In this document: one piece after another, positions 1 to 6,245 of the stretch
How positions within the stretch are numbered: position 1 is the stretch's first letter
How the letters are laid out: each line of letters begins with the position of its first letter
DNA from: a virus
Direction: 5' to 3' (one strand)
DNA length: 30,430 nucleotides
Virus record (IMG/VR): IMGVR_UViG_3300044995_000299
Location: 1-30,430 of that record
Program-made: the position numbers and the translations under genes
The notes under the pieces: generated by a model
What the model saw: only the letters and a program-made list of their open reading frames with translations
Databases searched by the model: none
Told to the model about the DNA's origin: nothing

Positions 1-2
1 AC

Positions 3-152
3 ATCACGACCACCGGCTCGCAGGGATTGCGGGCCACCTGCGCTGTCACCAACTTTAGCCGCAACGAGCCGCTGGAAGAGGCGATCACTGTCAGCGTGAC
101 CGTCAAGCCAACGTACTCGGCGAACCCGCCGGAGTGGATGACTGTTGCCTGA
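3..152 (+). CDS. Phage tail-tube-like protein, C-terminal end (5' truncated)
   Basis: An open frame enters from the left edge and stops with TGA at 150-152, giving about 49 C-terminal residues. The visible part contains 'NFSRNEPLEEAITVSVTVKP' followed by a YSANPPEW stretch. This resembles the C-terminal strand of phage tail tube (major tail) proteins, which end in an alternating V-x-V-x-V strand and a 'PPEW' tail; this is pattern recognition, not a search. The location fits, since a tail assembly chaperone and tape measure follow in the usual siphovirus order. The start and most of the protein lie outside the window, so the family call is tentative. Confidence 0.6.
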   Translation: MTTTGSQGLRATCAVTNFSRNEPLEEAITVSVTVKPTYSANPPEWMTVA

Positions 153-169
153 TTCCCCAAGGAGTACCC

Positions 170-1174
170 ATGCGTTTGTTGTTCGCTCTCGCTCTGCTCG
201 CTCTGGTTCCGCTCACCGCCGGCGCGGAGCCGATCCGCATCGCCGGTGAGACAAAGTACAAGCCGCACTCACTGGTTCGGCTCCGTGCCGAGGGTGTCGA
301 TCCGAAGGCCGCGATCCTCTGGCGCGTTCATCCGGCGAAGGACGTGCAGCGCGCGACCACGCCCCGAGGGGTGCTGGAGTTCGCGGCGCATCCCGGCACC
401 TACGAGATCGAGTTGCTGGTGATCCGGCAGACCGACGACGGGCTGATCGTCGAGGAGAGCCAGGTCACGGTCACCATCGAGGGGTGCGGCCAGGCGCCGC
501 CCCAGCCCGAGCCGAAGCCACCGGGGAAGGCCAACGCCGAGCAAGCCATCGGCAAACTCCGCTTTGGTAATGCCGGTTGCACCGCGACCGTGATCGGCCC
601 GAGACGCAGCGACGGGAAGTGGGACATCCTCACCGCGGCACACTGCACCGGCGGGGTCGGCAGTCGAGGGACGTTCACCCTCAAGGACGGTCGCACACTC
701 GCGGTCACCGTCGCGGCGCGGAACGCCGACGCGGACCTCACTTGGCTCGTGACCGACGCAGCGGTGGACGATCTGCCGGTCGCCAACCTCGCCGCGAAGA
801 ACCCGCCGGTCGGCACCGAGATTTGGCACATGGGCTACGGGATCGACAAACCCGGCAACCGCGAGGATGGGCGCGTGACCGGAACGGAAACGCGCGACGG
901 GCAGTTGCCGATGGAACTGAGCGTCTCCTCCGGCGACTCGGGCGGGGGCATCTTCCGCGCCGACACCAACGAGCTGATCGCGGTGGTCTGCTGCACCACG
1001 GAGCGTGGTCGCAAGGTACTGATGTTCGGCGGCAGCGCCGAGCGGGCAGCGCGGCTGCGGCCGGTGGTGAAGACCGACATCGACACGTGGGAACCGCTCG
1101 CGATTCCCATCTGCATCGTCAAGAAGACCGATGCCGATTGGCAACCCATCGACATTCCCGTCCGGCAAAAGTGA
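170..1174 (+). CDS. Exported trypsin-like serine protease inside the phage tail module
   Basis: This 334-residue protein begins at ATG 170 behind an AAGGAG ribosome site; an in-frame GTG at 134 is rejected because the signal peptide starts at 170. Residues 1-19 form a hydrophobic signal peptide ending in 'LTAGA'. Residues 20-105 look like a beta-sandwich (Ig/PKD-like) domain, followed by a Pro/Lys linker near 107-122. The catalytic domain starts near 130, with His158 in 'LTAAHC', an Asp at 187 or 189 in 'NADADL', and Ser257 in 'SSGDSGGG', which together make a plausible complete triad. It should cleave peptide bonds outside the cytoplasm or in the virion. It sits 17 bp after the tail-tube-like gene and 35 bp before the next ORF. 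Possible roles are processing of tail proteins or digestion of host surface proteins during entry; the role is inference, while the protease family is secure. Confidence 0.85.
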   Translation: MRLLFALALLALVPLTAGAEPIRIAGETKYKPHSLVRLRAEGVDPKAAILWRVHPAKDVQRATTPRGVLEFAAHPGTYEIELLVIRQTDDGLIVEESQVTVTIEGCGQAPPQPEPKPPGKANAEQAIGKLRFGNAGCTATVIGPRRSDGKWDILTAAHCTGGVGSRGTFTLKDGRTLAVTVAARNADADLTWLVTDAAVDDLPVANLAAKNPPVGTEIWHMGYGIDKPGNREDGRVTGTETRDGQLPMELSVSSGDSGGGIFRADTNELIAVVCCTTERGRKVLMFGGSAERAARLRPVVKTDIDTWEPLAIPICIVKKTDADWQPIDIPVRQK

Positions 1175-1209
1175 TCTCAGCGCCATTCCGATTGGGAAGG
1201 GGAATCGCG

Positions 1210-1419
1210 ATGTGGGGCTTCTTCCAACCGAAGCGGACAGTGTTGTCGGTCATCCAAGAGCTTGTGGAGGGCGTCGAGCAGGGGACGGTCGCTCTGCCGT
1301 GCCCGGAAGAGGAACTGTCCGCTACCGATGACGCACCCGATGCGGATGATGGCGAGGTGCGGCGCGTGTTCGAGTTCCTGAGTGTGCCCATTCCGACTGA
1401 GGGGATGAAGGATGCATAG
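1210..1419 (+). CDS. Small acidic tail-module protein of unknown function
   Basis: A 69-residue ORF begins at ATG 1210 behind an AAGGGG ribosome site and ends 8 bp inside the next gene, which suggests translational coupling. The N-terminus 'MWGFFQPKRTVLSVIQ' precedes a helix-prone stretch, and residues 34-52 are rich in Asp and Glu ('PEEELSATDDAPDADDGE'). I do not recognise a family. Its position just before the tail assembly chaperone, in a compact run of late phage genes, makes a minor tail or chaperone-associated role possible. The longer open frame running upstream is a shadow of the protease gene. Confidence 0.6.
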   Translation: MWGFFQPKRTVLSVIQELVEGVEQGTVALPCPEEELSATDDAPDADDGEVRRVFEFLSVPIPTEGMKDA

Positions 1420-1909
1420 CTTCCGCGACAACGTCGGGCGAGTCTGGACCGTCACCATCAACGTGGCCGCGGTCAAGCGTGTCCGCGGGCTCGTCGGCGT
1501 CGATCTATACAAGCTCGTGGACGATGGCTTCAAGCCGCTCGCGGCGCTGGTCTCCGACCCGGTGCAACTGGCCGACGTCCTCTTCTGCCTGTGCAAGGAC
1601 GAGGCCGACGCCAAGCAGGTCACCGACGAGGACTTCGGGCGGGCGCTGGCCGGCGACGCGATCCTCCTGGCGGCCGAGGCGTTCGTGGAGGAACTCATCG
1701 ATTTTTTCCCCGACGCCCGGACGCGGGCCAGCTTCCGCAAGCTGAACGCGACCGGGAAGGAGGTCAAGGCGCGCCTGCTGGATCACGCGGAGACGGTCCT
1801 CGACGAGATCGATCCAGAGGAGGAAGCGAGCAAGTTGATCGCCTCGTTTGGGAACTCGCCGGAATCCTCGGCCTCGACCCCGGCCCCTTCACCCTCCGCG
1901 AACTCGTGA
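1412..1909 (+). CDS. Phage tail assembly chaperone, zero-frame product (gpG-like)
   Basis: A 165-residue protein begins at ATG 1412, overlapping the previous stop by 8 bp. It is largely helical and acidic, with 'DLYKLVDDGFKPLAAL' and 'LADVLFCLCKDEADAKQVT' and then 'DFGRALAGDAILLAAEAFVEE'. This matches the pattern of proteins found between tail tube and tape measure genes that chaperone the tape measure during tail assembly. The last 18 residues are a Ser/Pro/Ala-rich low-complexity tail ending at TGA 1907-1909. That tail overlaps a -1 frame encoding a much more protein-like sequence, so the chaperone may be made in short and long forms like lambda gpG/gpGT. The family call rests on position and composition. 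Confidence 0.65.
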   Translation: MHSFRDNVGRVWTVTINVAAVKRVRGLVGVDLYKLVDDGFKPLAALVSDPVQLADVLFCLCKDEADAKQVTDEDFGRALAGDAILLAAEAFVEELIDFFPDARTRASFRKLNATGKEVKARLLDHAETVLDEIDPEEEASKLIASFGNSPESSASTPAPSPSANS

Positions 1910-1911
1910 CG

Positions 1912-2112
1912 ATGGCCGAGGGGCGAAGCCGCGTTGCGTGGTGGCACTCGTCGCACCTGATGTGCCTGGTCGCCAACGCCAACCGCGACCCGAAGAAGAC
2001 CCGCCCGTTCCGGCCCGCTGACTTCGACCCCCACCTGCGGAAGAAGGAGCCGGTCGCGGCCAAAGTCGGCATCGACGTGCTGAGACAAGTGTTCGTAGAG
2101 CGGAGAGCGTAA
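1912..2112 (+). CDS. Tail assembly chaperone, -1 frame extension (gpT-like)
   Basis: The first ATG in this frame is at 1912, two bases after the zero-frame stop, and would give 66 residues. It has no ribosome site, and protein-like sequence in the same frame extends upstream through 'WELAGILGLDPGPFTLREL' (from about 1849). The rest includes 'MAEGRSRVAWWHSSHLMCLV' and 'NRDPKKTRPFRPADFDP', a combination I associate with stand-alone or fused tail chaperone C-terminal segments (LAGxLGxDPxPFTLREL...NRDPKK). The most economical reading is that it is normally made as an extension of the upstream protein by -1 frameshifting before 1909. Independent translation from 1912 is the alternative. Confidence 0.55.
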   Translation: MAEGRSRVAWWHSSHLMCLVANANRDPKKTRPFRPADFDPHLRKKEPVAAKVGIDVLRQVFVERRA

Positions 2113-2115
2113 GCG

Positions 2116-2655
2116 ATGGCAACGGCGGGAATGTGTCGGCGGTGTAAGCAGCGGCCGGCATCTGACGGCAGAACCAAGTGTGCGCCGTGTCTGGCCAATG
2201 CCATTCGCCAGCAACAAGCCGTCCGCGAACGGGCCAAGCGGAATCGGCTCTGCATCCGGTGCTACCAGAAATTACCCGATGAATCAGTGCGCGTAACTTG
2301 CCCGACCTGCGTGGCGAAACACAAGCGGACTCATCAGCGATGGGCGAGGCGGCTCAAGCAGGAGGTTCTCGCTCGGTACGGCGGCGCGAAATGCGTTTGC
2401 TGTGGGGAGACTGGCATTGCGTTCCTGTCGATTGACCATGTTCACGGTGATGGTGCTGAGCATCGCCGGGAACTCGGATTCTCGGGGTCCAACTTTTACC
2501 GCTGGCTCAAGCAGCAAGGCTTCCCGCCGGGTTACCAGGTCTTGTGCATGAGTTGCAACTGGGCCAAACGGCGCGGGGGCTGCTGCCCGCATCAGCTGGT
2601 CCCCGAAAGGGCCGGGGAAATCCAGGAACTCGTAGGGACGGATTGGGTGATTTAG
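2116..2655 (+). CDS. HNH-type endonuclease with zinc-binding Cys pairs
   Basis: A 179-residue basic protein begins at ATG 2116, three bases after the preceding stop. Two treble-clef-like Cys sets come first (Cys7, Cys10, Cys22, Cys25, then Cys46, Cys49, Cys62, Cys65). The C-terminal nuclease-like domain has 'CVCC' at 93-96, 'LSIDHVHGDG' at 104-113 with Asp107-His108 as the expected catalytic pair, and 'QVLCMSCNWAKRRGGCCPH' near 141-159 supplying the C-x2-C-N element. This is the HNH (His-Me finger) arrangement: divalent metal, double-stranded DNA cleavage. Its place between chaperone and tape measure genes, which are usually adjacent, suggests a free-standing homing endonuclease. Target and activity are unknown. 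Confidence 0.75.
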   Translation: MATAGMCRRCKQRPASDGRTKCAPCLANAIRQQQAVRERAKRNRLCIRCYQKLPDESVRVTCPTCVAKHKRTHQRWARRLKQEVLARYGGAKCVCCGETGIAFLSIDHVHGDGAEHRRELGFSGSNFYRWLKQQGFPPGYQVLCMSCNWAKRRGGCCPHQLVPERAGEIQELVGTDWVI

Positions 2656-2680
2656 CAGCTGAACGTGCAGAAGGGGAATC

Positions 2681-4303
2681 ATGGCCGGCGTTCAAGCAGT
2701 CCGGGCGGGCGCGGCCTACGTTGAATTGTACGTCCGCGACAACCGGCTGGTCGCGGGCTTGAACGCCGCCGTCAGGCGGCTCAAGGCGTTCGGCGCGAGC
2801 ATCGCCGGGATCGGCGCACGCCTGGGAGCGGTTGGCGCACTCGTCACCGCGCCGCTGCTCGGCTTCGTCCGGACGTTCGCTTCGGTGGGCGACGCGCTGG
2901 ACAAGGCCGCCGCCCGCACCGGACTGTCGGTCGAGGCGCTCTCGGAGCTGGGCTTCGCCGCCGAGCAGTCCGGGGCCGACCTGGAGACGCTGGAAGTGGG
3001 CATCAGGAGCATGCAGCGGGCCATCGCCTCCGGGCTGGCCGGTCCCGGACTGGCCGGGATGACCCCCGAGGAACAGTTCCTCACGCTTGCCGAGCGGATC
3101 AGCCGCGTCGAAGACCCGACCCAGCGGGCGGCCCTGGCGATGCAGGTCTTCGGGAAATCGGGGCAGCGGCTGATTCCGCTGTTGGCGAGCGGGGCGAAGG
3201 GGATCGCGGCTCTGCGGCGGGAAGCCCGCGCGCTGGGGCTCTCGATCAGCACCGAGCAGGCCAAAGACGCCGCCGCGTTCACCGATGCCTGGAACCGACT
3301 CACCCGCACGATCAAGGCGGCGGTATTCGCCCTCGGCGGGGCGCTGGCCCCGACGATCACCGACCTGCTGGGCCAGCTCATGCCGGCGGCCGTCTCGGTG
3401 GGGCAGTGGGCGCGGCAGAACAGCCGGCTGGTCATCACCATCGCCGCGGTCGCCGCCGGGGTGGTCGCGGCGGGGATCGCGATCATCGGCCTCGGCGCAG
3501 TGCTATCGGCGGCAGGCACGATCCTCGGCACCGTGACGGCCGCGATCAGCCTTGCGGGGACCGTGCTGGGCGCGCTCCTCAGTCCGGTCGGGCTGGTGGT
3601 CGCGGCGATTGTGGGTCTGGGCATCGCCTGGCTGACCATGAGCGACCGCGGCAAGCAAGCAACGGCGGCGGTGCGGGAAGCGCTCCGCGGCATGGCCGTG
3701 GAATTCGGCGAGGTCTGGTCGGGGATCGTTGCGGCGGTGCAGGCGGGCGACCTCGAACTGGCGCTGGAGATCGTCGCCGCTTCGATGCGGCGAATCTGGG
3801 CGGGCGCGATCCTCGCCATTCGCGAGGGCTGGAACGAGCTGATTCGAGGAATCGTCAAGTCGCTGAAAGACAACCCGTGGATCCTGCCCCTGGCCGGCGG
3901 GGTGGCCGGCTGGACGGTGGGCGGCCCGTGGGGCGCAGCGGCCGGCGTCGCGGGCGGCATCGGACTGACGATCTTCGCCGACGACATCGCCGAGGCGCTG
4001 ACGGTCGAGGTGAGCGACGCAGCCGCGAAACTGCGGGCGGCGAAGGACGATCTCACCCGACTGATCAACCGCAGCCGGGGCTTGCCGCCGCGAACGGTCC
4101 CTCTGCTGACATCGCACTACCCGACACCGGAAGAACTGCGGGCGTCGCTGACCGGGGCACGCGGGGCCTTCGCAACGCCCTTCGCCGCCGGGCAGTTGGG
4201 CCTGGACGACCGGATCAAGCGGCAGGAAGAGCTGCTCGACGACCTGGTCGGCGAGGTCAAGCAGATCAAGGACATTGTCCGCGGCGGCCTCATGTTCCAG
4301 TGA
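2681..4303 (+). CDS. Phage tail tape measure protein (short form)
   Basis: A 540-residue protein begins at ATG 2681 behind an AAGGGG ribosome site. Features typical of tape measures are visible: an N-terminal Ala/Gly/Leu-rich helical region, a segment around residues 67-190 with 'AARTGLSVEALSELGFAAEQ' and 'AALAMQVFGKSGQRLIPLL' (the pattern of the conserved TP901 tape-measure core), and long hydrophobic segments from about 245 to 325 that could act at the host membrane. The C-terminus is a short charged helix ending in 'GLMFQ'. The protein would set tail length and leave the tail during DNA injection. At 540 residues it implies a short tail if all of it is in the measuring rod. It follows the tail chaperone, separated only by the HNH gene. 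Confidence 0.8.
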   Translation: MAGVQAVRAGAAYVELYVRDNRLVAGLNAAVRRLKAFGASIAGIGARLGAVGALVTAPLLGFVRTFASVGDALDKAAARTGLSVEALSELGFAAEQSGADLETLEVGIRSMQRAIASGLAGPGLAGMTPEEQFLTLAERISRVEDPTQRAALAMQVFGKSGQRLIPLLASGAKGIAALRREARALGLSISTEQAKDAAAFTDAWNRLTRTIKAAVFALGGALAPTITDLLGQLMPAAVSVGQWARQNSRLVITIAAVAAGVVAAGIAIIGLGAVLSAAGTILGTVTAAISLAGTVLGALLSPVGLVVAAIVGLGIAWLTMSDRGKQATAAVREALRGMAVEFGEVWSGIVAAVQAGDLELALEIVAASMRRIWAGAILAIREGWNELIRGIVKSLKDNPWILPLAGGVAGWTVGGPWGAAAGVAGGIGLTIFADDIAEALTVEVSDAAAKLRAAKDDLTRLINRSRGLPPRTVPLLTSHYPTPEELRASLTGARGAFATPFAAGQLGLDDRIKRQEELLDDLVGEVKQIKDIVRGGLMFQ

Positions 4304-4307
4304 GGAT

Positions 4308-4468
4308 TTCACCGCGGAGGACGCGGAGAACGCGGAGAGAAGAGAAGTTTGACAGGATTAACAGGATGAACACGATGAAGTCCGATCCTGTCGCATCCTG
4401 TGATCCTGTCTGAACTCTGCTCTCTGTCTTCTGATTCTCTCTGCGTCCTCCGCGTTCTCTGCGGTGAA
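4308..4468 (+). repeat. Nested inverted-repeat element filling the gap after the tape measure gene
   Basis: The outer arms are 4308-4344, built on 'CACCGCGGAGGACGCGGAG' and its variants, and 4433-4468, with the near reverse complement 'CGTCCTCCGCGTTCTCTGCG'. Inside are a second pair: 4350-4367 'TGACAGGATTAACAGGAT' and 4384-4410 with repeated 'GATCCTGTC/GCATCCTGT'. The transcript could fold into a long, purine/pyrimidine-segregated hairpin. Both motif types resemble non-coding dispersed repeats I associate with intergenic regions of many environmental bacteria, so this looks like a REP/MITE-style insertion. It starts 5 bp after the tape measure stop and ends 6 bp before the next start codon. 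Confidence 0.75.
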
Positions 4469-4474
4469 TCATTC

Positions 4475-5563
4475 ATGCCCATTGAAATCACCGAGCGCAA
4501 CATCTCGCGGGAGGTCCGCTACGGCACGACCGGCGGCTCGGAGGTGCAGCTCTTCACCGCGACCGGCTCCAGCGACCAGGTCGCGGTCTACGCGGCGGTC
4601 GTGGCCGGCACGCCCGCCGTCTGGGACGGATTCGTCCGCCGCGAAATCCGCCTGCGCCCGGTCGGCGACGACGACCACTGGGACGTGGAGGTCGAGTACG
4701 GCTCAGTCGGGCAGGACGGCACACTCGACCCCGTCGGCACCGACCCCTCGACCCCCTCGGGGCCGTCATCGGCCCTCGAGCCGCTCCGAGGTGGGTACTC
4801 GTTCGACCTGACCGCCGACACGATCCACGTCACGCAGTCGCGCCGGACGATCGGCCGCGTCCAGGCGGGCGGGCCGGTCGGCGGAGGAGCGACGCTCGCG
4901 GTCGTCGGCGCGGCGAACACTGTCAACCCGGCACCGTTCACGGTCGAAGCGGAGCACTTCGGGCAAACAGTCTGGATCATCGGCGGGCCGGCGGCGTGGG
5001 CGCTGGGCGGCTACGTCATCACCGGTGTCGATGTGGTGAATAACCTCTGGACCCTCGACCGCCCGCCCGCTGCGGTCGGTTCGATCAACGGCGTCTGGAC
5101 GATGCTCCCGCAGGGTCCGGACTATCGCGGCGCGATTGGCGTCTCCGACGACCGGATCGAGGGATGCGACATCTTCGGCCCGCGCTTCGAGTGGAGCCGG
5201 ACGGTGTCGCTGCCGGTGGTGACGCGGGCCTACCTGATGACGCTGCGAAACCTGACCGGTCGGAAGAATGCCGCCGCGTTCTACGGTGCCCGGCCCGGCG
5301 AGGTGCTCTACCTGGGCGCGACCGGGAACTACTCGCAGGGGGAGCGGTGGTCGGTGACGCACAAGTTCTCGGAGATCGCCAACCAGTCCAACGTCGAGAT
5401 CCGCCCCGGGCTGGTGGTGCCGTACAAGCGGGGCTGGGACTACCTCTGGGTGCGCTACACGCCGGAGGTCGTGGACGGACAGATCCTGCACCGGGCCGCG
5501 GCGGCCTACGTCGAGGACGTGATCCCCGACGGCGATTTCGCGCTCATCGGCATCGGGGCGTGA
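4475..5563 (+). CDS. Tail-module structural protein of unknown family
   Basis: A 362-residue protein. The start is set at ATG 4475 ('MPIEITERNISREVRYGTT') because upstream in-frame codons lie in the inverted repeat. No ribosome site precedes it; the repeat ends at 4468. The sequence is rich in predicted beta strands, including 'GGSEVQLFTATGSSDQVAVY', a middle section with two 'VGGGATLAVVG'-type glycine turns, and a C-terminal part with 'YLMTLRNLTGRKNAAAFYGA' and 'GEVLYLGATGNYSQGERWSV'. Position directly after the tape measure is where distal tail or baseplate-type proteins are encoded. I do not recognise a named family. The next gene begins after one intervening base, so they are probably co-translated. 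Confidence 0.7.
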   Translation: MPIEITERNISREVRYGTTGGSEVQLFTATGSSDQVAVYAAVVAGTPAVWDGFVRREIRLRPVGDDDHWDVEVEYGSVGQDGTLDPVGTDPSTPSGPSSALEPLRGGYSFDLTADTIHVTQSRRTIGRVQAGGPVGGGATLAVVGAANTVNPAPFTVEAEHFGQTVWIIGGPAAWALGGYVITGVDVVNNLWTLDRPPAAVGSINGVWTMLPQGPDYRGAIGVSDDRIEGCDIFGPRFEWSRTVSLPVVTRAYLMTLRNLTGRKNAAAFYGARPGEVLYLGATGNYSQGERWSVTHKFSEIANQSNVEIRPGLVVPYKRGWDYLWVRYTPEVVDGQILHRAAAAYVEDVIPDGDFALIGIGA

Positions 5564-5564
5564 C

Positions 5565-6245
5565 ATGGACCCACTCCGACCGGTGCGGCCCGGCGACCCG
5601 GCCGGCCGCGTGCTGCGGGCCGACACGTTCAACGCGCTCCTGGACGCGGCGGCACTCGTTCGCGGGTTGCGCGGGGCCGATGTGGGCTCGCCGCCGGTCG
5701 GCCTGCTCGACGTCAAGCCGCACAACACGGTCTGGGTCCGCGCCCACGCCGCTCTGCCGATCGGTGCGGTCGTCCGGATCGTCGGTGCGGCGGCGTGGAA
5801 CCCGGCGCTCGATCCGGTGACCGCGTCCCGCCGGCCGGCATTCGACACGGCGAGTCCGGCGAAAGGTGAGCCGTTCGTGATCCTCCAGGAACCGGCCGCC
5901 GACGCCGATGTGCTGGCGCGGGCGGCGGTCTCCGGCGCGGCGCTGGTCCGGCTGCGAGTCGCGGACGAACTCTACGACTTTGCGGACGTGGAGCCGGGCG
6001 ACACCGCGGCGCTCAAGAGCGTGCCGCACGGCGCGGCGCGGGTGCTGTGGGTCGAGGAGACCGGCTCGGCCGAGCGCTGGGCCGTGGTGCGGCTGGACGA
6101 TGGCGACTTCCAGGCGCACGTGCTCATCACCGGCAACGTGCCCGACGCCGACGGATACTACCCCGGCGAGGTCCAGCGCTACGACGTGGCGACGAAGACG
6201 TGGCAGACGCTCTTCGCGTGCAAGGTGGTGGACATCAACCAGTGA
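5565..6245 (+). CDS. Tail-module protein of unknown function
   Basis: A 226-residue protein begins at ATG 5565, one base after the preceding stop. The N-terminal 45 residues are helical and include 'GRVLRADTFNALLDAAALVR', which looks like a coiled or trimerising segment. The remainder is beta-rich ('GAVVRIVGAAAW', 'AALVRLRVADELYDFADVEP', 'ERWAVVRLDDGDFQAHVLIT'). The end 'VQRYDVATKTWQTLFACKVV' resembles the repeated strands of phage attachment proteins. No known domain is recognised. The gene is fused by a GTGA overlap to the Ser/Gly-rich fibre-like gene, so it is probably part of the same tail-tip complex (inference). Confidence 0.65.
   Translation: MDPLRPVRPGDPAGRVLRADTFNALLDAAALVRGLRGADVGSPPVGLLDVKPHNTVWVRAHAALPIGAVVRIVGAAAWNPALDPVTASRRPAFDTASPAKGEPFVILQEPAADADVLARAAVSGAALVRLRVADELYDFADVEPGDTAALKSVPHGAARVLWVEETGSAERWAVVRLDDGDFQAHVLITGNVPDADGYYPGEVQRYDVATKTWQTLFACKVVDINQ

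Noticed and set aside
577-1209. Upstream extension of the small tail-module ORF by 211 residues.
   Set aside because: The extension is Arg/Gly/His-rich and overlaps the protease gene in another frame; ATG 1210 has a good ribosome site.
1845-1855. TTTGGGA considered as a classical X-XXY-YYZ slippery heptamer.
   Set aside because: In the zero frame the codons are TTT GGG, so the heptamer is out of register; it is kept only as the most slip-prone stretch.
2716-4068. A 450-residue minus-strand open frame.
   Set aside because: It is opposite the tape measure gene and consists mainly of Ala, Ser, Pro and Arg, as expected of a shadow.
4308-4468. Repeated GCGGAG and CCTGT units considered as a CRISPR-like array.
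   Set aside because: The units are not regularly spaced, there are no unique spacers, and the arrangement is palindromic.
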